Source: Christensenellaceae bacterium
GTDB lineage: Bacteria > Bacillota > Clostridia > Christensenellales > UBA1750
Direction of reading: 5' to 3'
Length of the DNA: 64,000 nt
NCBI GenBank assembly: GCA_031280685.1
Contig: JAITGM010000010.1
Location: forward strand, 186,001-250,000
The notes below the pieces were generated by a model that was not told the DNA's origin, ran no database searches, and saw only the letters and a program-made list of their open reading frames with translations. Shown here one piece after another: positions 14,930 through 23,788 of this stretch (its first letter is position 1; every line of letters begins with the position of its first letter). The position numbers and the translations under genes are program-made.

Positions 14930-16744
14930 ATGAGAAAAAGGCTTAAACTGGGTTTGGCCCTGTTCTTGGCACTGGGGCTGCTCTTTAGCGCCCTGCCGCT
15001 CGCTTTTGCGGTGCCTGGCGATCACGGGACGATCACCGGCACGCAAACCCAAATCGCGGCGCGCGGGGCAAGCGCGAGCTTGACCTTCACACACACAGCC
15101 GCGGGCGGGAATGCGTTCAAGATCTTCGAAATGCTCTACATCTACGACCCGTCGCTGGCCACCTTCAATGGTTTCGGCGCGGCAACGAACGCCGCCGTAA
15201 AAGTGGCAGACTTCCCTGACATCGCCGGGCTGAATGCCACCAACAACGCCATCCCCGCAGGCATGAAGGTCATCTTGGTCGGCGATGATACGTCGCTGAA
15301 CTCGATTACGACGGTTTTGAACTTCACCAACATCCTCCCTACCACGGGGGATACCTTCACGGTCACCGCCATCCCCCGGCAATACGGCCTCAACGGCAAC
15401 GGCACGCTGAACGGCTGGGGCTATGCCTACAACAACAGCTACGACGAGCTGCCCGTGGTCGGCAACCAGATCAACATGACCAACGCCAACGGCGTCGTCA
15501 CGCTGCAGGGCGGCGGTTCCACCGAGGTTTCGGTCGCGGTCACGCCTAAGACCTCCACCGTGGCCCCAGGCGGCACCAAAAACTTCAGCGCCACCGTCGG
15601 AAACGACGGCATCGCGCCAGATAACGGCGTAACCTGGGCCCTCAGCGGCGGCCCCTACAAGTCGGGCACCAGCATCGACGCCAGCACCGGCGTGCTAACG
15701 GTGGATGCCACCGAAACCGTGGGCATCATCATCACCGTCACCGCCACCTCGAAGAAGGATAACACCAAGTCCGACACGGGCAGCGCCACGGTTTCCACGC
15801 TCAGCGCCAATAGCATCATCCTTCAGGCGCTCAAGGTTTGGCGCAACGGTTCGGATCAAGTCATTACAGACCCCGTGAGCGACGTGAGCACGATCAGGCT
15901 GGCAGCATTGGGCGGCGCGCCCATGCCGTCCGGCGCCACGGGCAGTCCGCTCGCCCTAAACGGCACGGTCACAGGCGCGGGCACGGTCGACTTCCCCCAA
16001 ATCAGCTACACGGCGGCGGGCGCCTACTTCTATAGACTGACGGAGCTCGTTCCCGGCACCCCCAACCCCTATGTGAGCTACGACAGCCACTATGTCATCG
16101 CCCGCGTGGATGTGGTCAACGGCGCCGCGCCCGGCGAGTTCGTCGTCACCGTCAGCTATTACCCCAACGGCGTGCTCGATAACGAGAGCGCCCCCACAAC
16201 CGTGACGCTTCCGCAAGGCAGCGCAGGGAAAGACAATACCTTCACCAACCGCTACGATAGCAACAACCTCATCGTTTCCAAGGTCGTCACGGGCAACAAC
16301 GGCGACCAGACCAAGGATTTCAGCTTCACGGTTCAGTTCTCGCAAAACGGAGACTACATCTGGGAAAAGAAGCAAGGCGCCACTTCCATCACCAGCGGCA
16401 CGACGAACAGCGTCAATCCCTACAGCTTCACGCTCAAGCACGGCCAGTCCATCGAGTTCACCGGCCTGCCCACGGGCGTGACCTGGACGGTGACCGAAAG
16501 CGCCGAAACCAACTACAGCACCACCGTGCGCGTAAACAACGGCGCGGCCACCCAGGGCTTGATCGCGAGCGGCACCATCAGCAGCACGACCGCCCGGGCG
16601 GCCTACACCAACGAGAGCAATTTCACGCCGCCCACGGGCATCACGGCGGATGATCTTCCCTTCATCGTGCTGGGCGCGGCGCTTCTTTTGGGGCTTGCCG
16701 CCTTCCTGATCCTCCGCGGCAAGAAGCGCTACACGCGCGTGTAA
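14930..16744 (+). CDS. Major pilin-like surface protein (FctA-type isopeptide domains)
   Basis: 604 residues. Signal peptide to about 29. N-terminal beta-sandwich (about 32-195) with FKIFEMLYIYDPSLATFNGF, reminiscent of a cohesin. Big_2-type domain (about 197-290). Streptococcal pilin isopeptide-linkage domain (about 292-450, with the YFYRLTEL E-box). A second prealbumin-like domain (about 450-562, WTVTESAE). Sorting signal TPPTG (566-570), hydrophobic helix and basic tail. Glu in the E-boxes suggests Lys-Asn isopeptide cross-links. TPPTG fits the (S/P)PxTG-like preference known for clostridial class B sortases and is close to the VPPTG of Cpa. It abuts the sortase gene with no gap. Confidence 0.85.
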   Translation: MRKRLKLGLALFLALGLLFSALPLAFAVPGDHGTITGTQTQIAARGASASLTFTHTAAGGNAFKIFEMLYIYDPSLATFNGFGAATNAAVKVADFPDIAGLNATNNAIPAGMKVILVGDDTSLNSITTVLNFTNILPTTGDTFTVTAIPRQYGLNGNGTLNGWGYAYNNSYDELPVVGNQINMTNANGVVTLQGGGSTEVSVAVTPKTSTVAPGGTKNFSATVGNDGIAPDNGVTWALSGGPYKSGTSIDASTGVLTVDATETVGIIITVTATSKKDNTKSDTGSATVSTLSANSIILQALKVWRNGSDQVITDPVSDVSTIRLAALGGAPMPSGATGSPLALNGTVTGAGTVDFPQISYTAAGAYFYRLTELVPGTPNPYVSYDSHYVIARVDVVNGAAPGEFVVTVSYYPNGVLDNESAPTTVTLPQGSAGKDNTFTNRYDSNNLIVSKVVTGNNGDQTKDFSFTVQFSQNGDYIWEKKQGATSITSGTTNSVNPYSFTLKHGQSIEFTGLPTGVTWTVTESAETNYSTTVRVNNGAATQGLIASGTISSTTARAAYTNESNFTPPTGITADDLPFIVLGAALLLGLAAFLILRGKKRYTRV

Positions 16745-17497
16745 ATGGCAACGAAGAGGCGCCCGGGGGCAGGAGGATTGACGCGCGCCCTGAATCGGGT
16801 TTTCGACTGGGGGCTGCTTCTCCTGCTCCTCACCGGCCTTCTCTATTGCGGCTATGCCCTTTGGGATACCCGCGATCTCTACGCGCGGGAGGCCTACGCG
16901 CGCGAAAAGACGCAGGTCTTTAAGCCTAGCGAGGGCGACGAAGAGAACTTGAGCCTGAGCGAAGCGGTCGCCTTAAACGCCGACGTGTGCGGCTGGCTGG
17001 TCATCGAAAACACCAGGATTGACTACCTTCTCGTGCAGGGGAACGATAACCAGTTCTATTTGAACTACGACCCGCTTCGGAATTTCTCCATCGCGGGCAG
17101 CATCTTCCTCGACCACCGCTGCAAAAGGGACTTTAGCGGCTTTCATTCCATCCTCTACGGCCACCACATGAGCAACGGCTCGATGTTCAGCGATTTAGAA
17201 AAGTTCGGCGACGAGGCCTTCTTCAATGCCAACGAGCGCGGCTGGCTCCATCTGCCGGGCGCCACGCACAGGCTGCAGATCCTCGCCTACCTCACCGTGG
17301 ACGCCTACGATTCCCCGGTCTTCAACCCCTTCATCGAATCGCCCGAGGAAAGGCAGGCCTTTTTGGGCTACCTTCGCGAAAACGCGCGCCATCTCCGCGA
17401 TACCGGGCTGGATTTGGACGCGAAGCTGCTCACCCTTTCGACCTGCTCATCGGATTTCACCAACGCCAGGTCGGTTCTCATCGCGCGCATTCTTTGA
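16745..17497 (+). CDS. Class B sortase
   Basis: 250 residues. One N-terminal membrane helix (about 22-42) puts the catalytic domain outside. Catalytic His lies in LYGHHMSNG, catalytic Cys in TLSTC (near residue 234), and the Arg in NARSVLIARI. The length and TLSTC box are class B rather than the class C usual for Gram-positive pili. FCT-3 pili of Streptococcus pyogenes also use a class-B-like enzyme together with SipA and FctA, the same gene company as here. ATG 16745 follows the pilin stop directly. It should polymerise or anchor the TPPTG and PPKTG proteins on either side. Confidence 0.93.
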   Translation: MATKRRPGAGGLTRALNRVFDWGLLLLLLTGLLYCGYALWDTRDLYAREAYAREKTQVFKPSEGDEENLSLSEAVALNADVCGWLVIENTRIDYLLVQGNDNQFYLNYDPLRNFSIAGSIFLDHRCKRDFSGFHSILYGHHMSNGSMFSDLEKFGDEAFFNANERGWLHLPGATHRLQILAYLTVDAYDSPVFNPFIESPEERQAFLGYLRENARHLRDTGLDLDAKLLTLSTCSSDFTNARSVLIARIL

Positions 17498-17531
17498 AGC
17501 CCCAACGCCCAGCCGAAAGGAGGCGCAGCCT

Positions 17532-18617
17532 CTGAAGCTCATCAGGTTAAAGGCGCCTTTTTCACTCCTTTTGGCGCTTCTTTTCGCGCTTGTGCCGCTC
17601 TTTTTGGGCGCGGCGCCCGCCAGGGCGGCTTCCAGCGTCGCCATCGGCGGCTTTACCCTCGTCAAGCGGGTGAGCGGCTCCCCCGGCGCGAGCGAAACCT
17701 TCCGCTTCGAGCTTCGCGGAGCCGATCCCTCCACCCCCATGCCCTCGGGCAGCACGGGGAACGTCAAGCAGGTCAGCCAAAGCGGCGCGGGGGAGCAGAG
17801 CCTGGGCCAAATCAGCTATGACGCGGCCGGAACCTACCGCTATACCCTTCGGGAAATCGCGGGCACGGCCCCCGGCTACAGCTACGATTCCACGGTCTAC
17901 AACATCACCGTCTATGTCAACGCTCCGGGGAGCGGCCTGGCGGCCACGGTCGTCTACGAAAAGCAGGGGAGCCCGGGCGTTAAGGAGCTTCATCTACTCT
18001 TTCAAAACGCCTACTCGTCCCCCACCCCAATCCCCAGCGCCAGCCCGACCCCCACACCCCTCCCCGGCACGGGCGCGCTAACCCTCACAAAGACGGTGAC
18101 GGGCAGCCAGGGCGAGCTAAACCGCGAATTCCACTTCACGGTCTATCTCTTCGGCGCGGCGGGCAGCTACCCCTATAGCGGCAGCAAAAGCGGCACGCTC
18201 GCAAGCGGCGGCGTGATCGCCCTCAAACACGGCGAAAGCGTCACGATTACGGGCCTGCCCGTCGGCACCAGCTACAGCGTCACCGAAGCCGAGGCCAACC
18301 AGGAGGGCTACCTCAGCACGGCGAGCGGCGCTGGCGCGATCATCGTCGCCGGCGGCTCTACGGCAGCCTTCGTCAACCAGCGCGGGGCCACGGCACTGCC
18401 CACGGCTACGCCCACGTTTTCGTTTGCGCCCACGGCCACGCCTTCGGGCGGGGGGAGCGGCGGGTCTGGGGGTGGCGGCGGCGGTTCCGGCGGCTCGTCC
18501 ACCCCGCCCAAGACCGGGGACGCGTTCCCTCCTCTCTTCGGCGCGCTGGGCCTGGCCCTCCCGCTGATGCTGATCCTCGTCCTCACCCGGCGAAGGAAGG
18601 CCCCGCCCAGGGCTTAA
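17532..18617 (+). CDS. Minor pilin-like protein with PPKTG anchor; probable CTG start
   Basis: 361 residues. AAAGGAGG is followed eight bases later by CTG 17532; no ATG, GTG or TTG fits, so a rare CTG start is likely. Signal peptide to about 34 (GAAPARAAS). FctA-type isopeptide domain (about 36-165) with YRYTLREI E-box. Pro/Ser/Thr linker (PTPIPSASPTPTPLP). A second prealbumin-like domain (about 183-275) resembles that of the major pilin (ALKHGESVTITGLPVG). Then a PT linker, a long Gly/Ser spacer, the sorting motif PPKTG, a helix and RRR tail. The flexible linkers suggest a basal or tip subunit that spans the wall. Last gene of the operon. Confidence 0.83.
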   Translation: MKLIRLKAPFSLLLALLFALVPLFLGAAPARAASSVAIGGFTLVKRVSGSPGASETFRFELRGADPSTPMPSGSTGNVKQVSQSGAGEQSLGQISYDAAGTYRYTLREIAGTAPGYSYDSTVYNITVYVNAPGSGLAATVVYEKQGSPGVKELHLLFQNAYSSPTPIPSASPTPTPLPGTGALTLTKTVTGSQGELNREFHFTVYLFGAAGSYPYSGSKSGTLASGGVIALKHGESVTITGLPVGTSYSVTEAEANQEGYLSTASGAGAIIVAGGSTAAFVNQRGATALPTATPTFSFAPTATPSGGGSGGSGGGGGGSGGSSTPPKTGDAFPPLFGALGLALPLMLILVLTRRRKAPPRA

Positions 18618-18629
18618 AACGCACCCACC

Positions 18630-18662
18630 CGGCGGCGATGCACGAGCGCGCCGCCGTTTTTT
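18630..18662 (+). terminator. Terminator of the pilus operon
   Basis: Stem CGGCGGCG paired with CGCCGCCG, loop of about ten bases, then six T, starting 12 bp after the last pilus gene. Confidence 0.85.
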
Positions 18663-18690
18663 CTGTTCATCCACAGAAGAGGGGAGCGGC

Positions 18691-19217
18691 TTGAAGTGCT
18701 ATATCGTCGGCCCCGTTGGGAGCAGAAAAAACACGCTCGCGCGCGAGCTTTCAGCGCGGACGGGAATCCCTGCCACGAGTTGGATTCCATCGCCCACAAA
18801 TCCGATCCTTCCTCCCCTGTAGGCAATTGGCGGCGCCCCGAAGCGGAGCGCGACGCGCTGTTTTCCGCCATTCTCGCGTAAAAAGGCTGAATCGTGGAGG
18901 ATACGGGGCATCCCTGCTTCATTTCCGCGCTCGACCAGGCCGATCCCATCGTGTTTCTGGGTCTTCCCTTGGCTGCTTGTTGCGCTATTCGGTCTGCCAA
19001 AGGTGGCTGAAGCAAAACCTCGGGCTTGAGCAATGCGGCTATCGCCCCAGCGTTTCAATGCTCCGCATGATGTTCCGTTGGGTTCGCGACTCCGAATCCA
19101 GCACTTATCCTTTGCGGGAAAACCTCTCTCTACCGCGCCCAACCCGCGACGCCGCGCAGCCGCAAGGCGCTGCGGGCTTTTCTTGCGGGCTTCGCGCGCG
19201 GCCAAAGCCCTTTTAAA
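18691..19217 (+). pseudogene. Decayed P-loop kinase (FlaR-like family)
   Basis: Fragments in all three frames add up to one kinase. TTG 18691 starts LKCYIVGPVGSRKNTLARE, where the P-loop should read GSGKT. A one-base loss then shifts to PCHELDSIAHKSDPS and RRPEAERDALFSAILA. TAA and TGA interrupt what should read QEGWIVEDTG. After another shift come RWLKQNLGLEQCGYRPS and MLRMMFRWVRDSE, the family's C-terminal signature, and finally RKALRAFLAGFARG. At least two frameshifts, two stops and a broken P-loop show it is dead. The family was named for DNA-topology modulation; the true substrate is unknown. Confidence 0.75.
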
Positions 19218-19350
19218 CCCCCGGTAAAGGGCTGCCGCCTTCTCCTTTCCGCAAGGGCAGTGCCGCCGCGCTCCTTATTGATGAAAACGATGCACCCAAG
19301 CGCGTTGTGGGTGGCCGAGAGGGCCTTTTTTCCCTGGCGCGCGAGCGACC

Positions 19351-19449
19351 CCGCCATTGCGAGCGGCAGCGAAGCAATCCAGGCTCCTCCTTCCGGCAAG
19401 GATTTTGGGCGTTCCTCCTGGATTGCCGCGCCGCTCCTGGCAATGACGA
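19351..19449. repeat. Intergenic palindromic repeat (CATTGCGAG...GCAATCC type)
   Basis: Left arm contains CATTGCGAGC and AAGCAATCCAGG; the right arm returns as CCTGGATTGC and CTGGCAATGACG. The arms are about 36 bp with a 25-bp centre. Hairpins of this wording recur in many unrelated bacterial genomes and are thought to be miniature mobile or structural elements. Confidence 0.65.
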
Positions 19450-19537
19450 CGAGGGCGGCCCAGCGCGCAAAGCCAGGCCTGTTGCGCGCGGAGGGTACCG
19501 CGCTGCCCTCCCGCGAAGGTTCGGAGCGCCGTTGGCC

Positions 19538-19576
19538 AGCCGCGCGAGCGGAGCGAGCGTGCCCGTTCCCTTCGCC
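19538..19576 (+). repeat. Dispersed GC-rich repeat, copy A
   Basis: Core GCGAGCGGAGCGAGCG followed by TGCCCGTTCCC. Related copies are at about 40248-40300 (plus) and 44064-44125 (minus), always between genes. The core is itself a short palindrome. Confidence 0.5.
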
Positions 19577-19635
19577 CTTTAGAACGGCGAACTGACCGCG
19601 CCGATCCCTGCTCCAGGGGCCTCGCGGAGGGAAGC

Positions 19636-21078
19636 TCAATTCCCCCCGCGCAGGCGCGGAGCCCCGCTCAGCCACTCCTTCGCCCTGTTCGCGCCGCGAG
19701 GGCCCAGGGCGCCCAGCAGGTCGATCGGCTCGGCCCACTTGAGCCTATGCTGCCTGTAATAACCAGAAAGCGCCCGAAGGAAGCCCGCATTGCCCATCTC
19801 CACGCGCAGATCGTGCCACATCGCGGCGCCGAGCCTATACACAAGCCTGGAATAGAGCTCGTCGCTCTCGAAGGAGGAGAGGGGCAGATCGATGGGCAGG
19901 CCTTTCAGTGTCTGATCCTCGGCGGCGGGGCGCACCAGGGCATTATAATGCTTCACGAAGCCGCTTTCGCCCTGGGTCGCCTCCATGTAGAGCAGCGCGG
20001 AGTATTCGGCCAGCGCCTCATCCTGCCAGGCGTGGCGTACTTGGTCGCTGATGACCGCCATGCCCCACCACTGGTGCGCGGTTTCGTGCGCCACGACGTA
20101 TTCCAGCAGCGCGCCTTGGCCCCGAAGCAGCCTCAGGTCGATCAGCGAGCAGCCCGGCGCTTCCAGCCCCAGCGAGCTTAGATCCGCCGCGGCCAAAATG
20201 TAGTCCTCCCGCGGGTACGGCCCGAAGAGCTCGGAATAGACCTCCAGGGCGCGCGCGCCTTGCTCGGCCAACAGCTCCGCGCCCTCTTCCGTGGGCGCAA
20301 AGGCGCGCACGCGCACGCCGTTTGCCTTGCTCGCCGCCACGCAGTAGCCCTTAGAAAACGCCACGAGCAGCTCAGGCGCGTCGCGCAGCCTAAAGCGCCA
20401 GGTTCCATCCTCCGCGGGCCCTTCCAGCCCCGGCCCTGCCGCGACGAAGCTCGTGGGCAGCCGCAGGGTCAGCGCGTAGTCGGCGATTTCGCCCAAATTG
20501 GGGTCACCCACGGCAGGCAGCCCGCTTTGGTCAAACTTCCCATCTTCCATCAGCCGCGCGGGCACGGCAAAAGCCCCGCCCAGGCGAACCCCGTCGCCGC
20601 TCCAGCCCAGGCGCCCGCGCGCGTTTGGCAGCTCCACACTGTAGTCCAGGCGAATCTCGGCCTCGTCCGTAAGGGGCTCGGGCATCTCTATCTGCAAAAG
20701 GCTGCCCTGCTCGCCAAAGATCGAGTAGGCTGCCTCCTCCCCATTGACCAGAACCCGCTCGAGCGTAAGCGCGCCCGGCGAAAAGCCGGCGGGGTAGCTC
20801 GCCTTCTCTTTCCCCTTTTCAACTGGCGCGGTCTTCGCGCTTTGGTAGGCGTTTGGCTGCAGGTGAAAGAGCACAAAGCCCAGCGGCTTTTGCCCGGGGT
20901 TGCGATAGAGCACGGTTTGCACCACGGCCAAGCTGTGGCTGCCTTCGTCATAGCTGGCCTCGATGGCGATTTCCATCGGCCTTTTGGCGGCGCTGAGGAA
21001 AAACCCGGCCAGCAGCAAGGCCAGCGCGATGCCTATAAAGGTCTTGATCCGCCATAAAAATGCCCCAAGCTTCGCCAT
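19636..21078 (-). CDS. Membrane-anchored M1-family metallopeptidase
   Basis: 480 residues. One N-terminal membrane helix (about 11-30) leaves the enzyme outside the cell. A beta-sandwich domain (about 35-230) precedes the gluzincin domain. Zinc site HETAHQWW (the HExxH motif) lies near residue 330 and the third ligand Glu 18 residues further on in DEALAEYSALLY. The family's GxMEN exopeptidase loop is not obvious, so it may act as an endo- or specialised peptidase. GGAAGGGG precedes ATG 21078. It is divergent from the dnaD-like gene. Likely role: trimming peptides or processing envelope proteins. Confidence 0.85.
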   Translation of the reverse strand: MAKLGAFLWRIKTFIGIALALLLAGFFLSAAKRPMEIAIEASYDEGSHSLAVVQTVLYRNPGQKPLGFVLFHLQPNAYQSAKTAPVEKGKEKASYPAGFSPGALTLERVLVNGEEAAYSIFGEQGSLLQIEMPEPLTDEAEIRLDYSVELPNARGRLGWSGDGVRLGGAFAVPARLMEDGKFDQSGLPAVGDPNLGEIADYALTLRLPTSFVAAGPGLEGPAEDGTWRFRLRDAPELLVAFSKGYCVAASKANGVRVRAFAPTEEGAELLAEQGARALEVYSELFGPYPREDYILAAADLSSLGLEAPGCSLIDLRLLRGQGALLEYVVAHETAHQWWGMAVISDQVRHAWQDEALAEYSALLYMEATQGESGFVKHYNALVRPAAEDQTLKGLPIDLPLSSFESDELYSRLVYRLGAAMWHDLRVEMGNAGFLRALSGYYRQHRLKWAEPIDLLGALGPRGANRAKEWLSGAPRLRGGN

Positions 21079-21207
21079 GCGCGCGCACCCCTTCCAAAGG
21101 GCAAAGGCCCTCGCTCATCCATACGCGGCCCGCGCTGCCGCTATGCGCTGGAATTCCGCGCCGCGCTGTGCTATGATGGGGGCATCTTCTAAAAAAAGAG
21201 GTTCTTC

Positions 21208-22689
21208 ATGCCAAGCTTCCGCTTTGCCGAGCAGTTCGCGCTCTTTGACGTCACCCCCCTCGAGAATCTCTTCATCGAGGAGTATATGCTGCGCGCCCCG
21301 GGCGACTATGTGAAGGTCTACGTCTATGCCCTCAGGCTTTGCTACCACCCAGGCCCCGAGGTTTCCCTGCCCTCGATGGCCATGGCCATGGGCCTTGAGG
21401 AAGAAAGCGTGCTTGGAGCCTTCACCTATTGGGAAAGGATGGGCCTGCTTCGCCGCGTGGGCGATAATCCCCTCGCATTCTCGTTCTTCAACCTCAAAGA
21501 GGCGGTTTTAAGCCAAAAGCTGAAGCCCACTGCCGATGATCTCCCCTACCGCGAGTTCAACACCGCCCTGCAGGAGCTCTTTGGCGAGAGGATTTTGCAA
21601 TCCGCGGACTACATGCGGGTCTATGGCTGGATAGAGGAGCTCGGCTTGGAGCCTGACGCCGTTTTGGAACTCGTTGCCCACATGGTCAAGACCGCAGCGC
21701 GCAAGAGCCACGTCGGCTGGGCACTGCTCGATAAGGAAGCCCGGAATTGGGCCAAAAACGGCATCAAAACCAAGGCGCTGGCGCTGGCGCATTTGCGGAC
21801 CTTGGGCCAAGCTTACGAGGGCGCGCGGCGCGTGCTGCGCCAACTCGGCCTGAACCGCTCGCCGACCGTAGATGAGGAAAGGCTCTTCCAAACCTGGACC
21901 GAAAGCTGGGGATTTTCGCTCGAGGCCGTTCTTACCGCCTGCGGCGAAACCACCAAGATCTCAAACCCCAACTTTGCCTATATTGGCGCGGTTTTAAGCG
22001 CACGGCGCGACGAGAAGCGCCAGGCGCTGTTCGCGCAGGCGCGCGCGCTGCTGCAGGCCTTGGGCGAAAGCAGGGCCCAGCCCAGCGCGGACTTCCTTAC
22101 GGCCTGCGAGGGCTGGCTCGGCGCCGGCTTTACGCCCGAGGCGCTGCTGCTCGCCGCCAAGACGGCCTACCGCCAAAACCGCAGGAGCCCCGAAGAGCTT
22201 TCGCGGCTTTTGAGCCTTTGGCAGGCGGAAGGCCTCAAAACCAAGCCCGCCATCGAGGTTTTTTTGCAAAGGCGCGGCGAAGAGATGCTGCGCTGCGAGA
22301 CGCTGCTGCGCGCCTGCGGGGCCGAGCGAAGACCCACCCCGGCCGACCTTGCCGCCCTGCGTGCCTGGGTGCAGGCCGGCGCGAGCGAGGAGCTTATGCT
22401 CCTCGCCGCCGAATACGCCAGGCATAGCAAAAACCCCTTCGGCTACATGGCCAAGGTGCTCGAAAACTGGCTGGGTTCCGGCATCTTCAGCGCGGAGGCC
22501 GCAAGGGCCGCGCGCGAAAGCGCGCAAAAGGCCCCACTGGCGGCGCAAGGCGGCGCGGAAGCCCCCGCGTCCCAGCCAAAGGGCAAGACGGTCTCTGCCC
22601 AGCGCGTACCTCAGCGCAGCTATAGCGACGCCGAGTTCGAAAGCCTCTATGCGGATCTCGGCGCCCTTCTGAAGGAGGAAAGCCCATGA
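21208..22689 (+). CDS. DnaD-domain replication initiation protein
   Basis: 493 residues. The N-terminal winged helix (about 1-95: PLENLFIEEYM, PGDYVKVYVYALRL, MAMGLEEESVLGAFTYWERM) is that of DnaD/DnaB-type primosome proteins. Repeated DnaB_2 helical modules follow (about 115-200, 205-290, 300-360, 375-430), each around 80 residues and ending in YIGAVLSA- or YMAKVLENW-like phrases. These proteins help load the replicative helicase in Firmicutes. The ATGA overlap with the next gene couples it to the helicase loader. Four repeats is more than the usual one or two. Confidence 0.88.
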   Translation: MPSFRFAEQFALFDVTPLENLFIEEYMLRAPGDYVKVYVYALRLCYHPGPEVSLPSMAMAMGLEEESVLGAFTYWERMGLLRRVGDNPLAFSFFNLKEAVLSQKLKPTADDLPYREFNTALQELFGERILQSADYMRVYGWIEELGLEPDAVLELVAHMVKTAARKSHVGWALLDKEARNWAKNGIKTKALALAHLRTLGQAYEGARRVLRQLGLNRSPTVDEERLFQTWTESWGFSLEAVLTACGETTKISNPNFAYIGAVLSARRDEKRQALFAQARALLQALGESRAQPSADFLTACEGWLGAGFTPEALLLAAKTAYRQNRRSPEELSRLLSLWQAEGLKTKPAIEVFLQRRGEEMLRCETLLRACGAERRPTPADLAALRAWVQAGASEELMLLAAEYARHSKNPFGYMAKVLENWLGSGIFSAEAARAARESAQKAPLAAQGGAEAPASQPKGKTVSAQRVPQRSYSDAEFESLYADLGALLKEESP

Positions 22690-23675
22690 GCGTCATTCGC
22701 CGCGGCCGCGTCCTGCGCGACATTTTGGAAGATAAGCGCCGTCTCAAGCAAGCGGCCGAGTTCGCGGCGGAGCAGCGCCGCCTTGAAATCGCGCAAAAAG
22801 CGCCGCTCTATGCCGATTTAAGCGGTGAAATCGCCCACATTTTCATCGAGCTGAGCCGCGAGGCAGCTCTGCGGCCGGGCGATGCCGATGCGCTGAACCG
22901 CAGCGCGCACGCACGGGTGGTGGATCTGCGCCGCAGGGCCGAAGCCGAGCTTTCGGCGGCGGGCTACAGCCCGGCGGATCTCGAGCCGAACTACGCCTGC
23001 CCCCTCTGCCGCGATACGGGCTTTGTGGGCGAGGTCGAAAAGGATCGCTGCTCCTGCATCCGCCAGGAGCTGAACCGCAGGCTCTATGATGAGGCCGGCG
23101 TGGCCGGCCAGACCTTCGAGCAATTCGATTTGGGTTTATTTTCCATCGAGCCTTCCCTTTCGGGCCAAAGCCAGCGCGCCTTCATGGAGCAGGCCCGCGA
23201 CTTCGGCCTGCGCTTTGCCCGCTCCTTCCCCAATAACGCGCGGAAAACCCTGCTCTTCACTGGCCTTCCAGGGCTTGGGAAAACATTCCTTCTAAACGCC
23301 ATCGCCGCCGAAGTGCTCACGCGGGGCTTCGGCGTCATGCGCCTGAGCGCCTATAGGATGTTCGAAATCATGCGCAAGACCCATCGCGGCCAGGACGAGG
23401 GCGAGATGAACGACATGCTCACGGCCGAGCTTTTGACGCTGGACGATCTTGGCACCGAGCCTTTGATGGAGAACATCACGGTCGAGTACCTATTCACACT
23501 GCTCGCCGAGCGCAAAAATCACGGTCTTTCCACCATCATCGCCACGAATTTGGGCCTGCGCGAGCTTTCGCAACGGTATACCGAGCGTGTGGCCTCGCGC
23601 CTGAGCGACCGTTCGAGCACCCTTGTGCTCCATTTCGAGGGCGGCGACCTTCGGCGCGGCCAGCCCGGCGGCTAA
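22686..23675 (+). CDS. dnaC: DnaC/DnaI-type helicase loader ATPase
   Basis: 329 residues. The N-terminal half contains a zinc-binding cluster (CPLCRDTG...CSCI, about 103-123) as in DnaI. The C-terminal AAA+ domain has Walker A GLPGLGKT (about 198-205), Walker B LLTLDDLG (about 245-252), sensor 1 TIIATN and the Arg finger region ERVASRLSDRS. It loads the replicative helicase on single-stranded DNA together with the DnaD protein just upstream, with which it overlaps by four bases. Terminator at 23708. Confidence 0.92.
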   Translation: MSVIRRGRVLRDILEDKRRLKQAAEFAAEQRRLEIAQKAPLYADLSGEIAHIFIELSREAALRPGDADALNRSAHARVVDLRRRAEAELSAAGYSPADLEPNYACPLCRDTGFVGEVEKDRCSCIRQELNRRLYDEAGVAGQTFEQFDLGLFSIEPSLSGQSQRAFMEQARDFGLRFARSFPNNARKTLLFTGLPGLGKTFLLNAIAAEVLTRGFGVMRLSAYRMFEIMRKTHRGQDEGEMNDMLTAELLTLDDLGTEPLMENITVEYLFTLLAERKNHGLSTIIATNLGLRELSQRYTERVASRLSDRSSTLVLHFEGGDLRRGQPGG

Positions 23676-23707
23676 GCGCCGATGCCCCAAAAGCCCCTCC
23701 CCCGCGC

Positions 23708-23755
23708 AATCGCCGCGCCCCACTTCCACTTCGAAGCGCGGGCGCGGCGATTTTT
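23708..23755 (+). terminator. Terminator after dnaC
   Basis: 13-bp stem AATCGCCGCGCCC with its complement, 19-base loop, then T5 on the plus strand. Confidence 0.8.
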
Positions 23756-23788
23756 CGAGCCATTTCAGCCCTTTTTTGATCCCTTCCC

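Larger units (their letters stand above)
19218..19635. other. Repeat-rich gene-free stretch
   Basis: About 420 bp between the kinase remnant and the M1 peptidase stop. It contains a large palindromic repeat (19351-19449) and one copy of a dispersed GC-rich repeat (about 19540-19575). No coding frame looks real. Confidence 0.6.
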
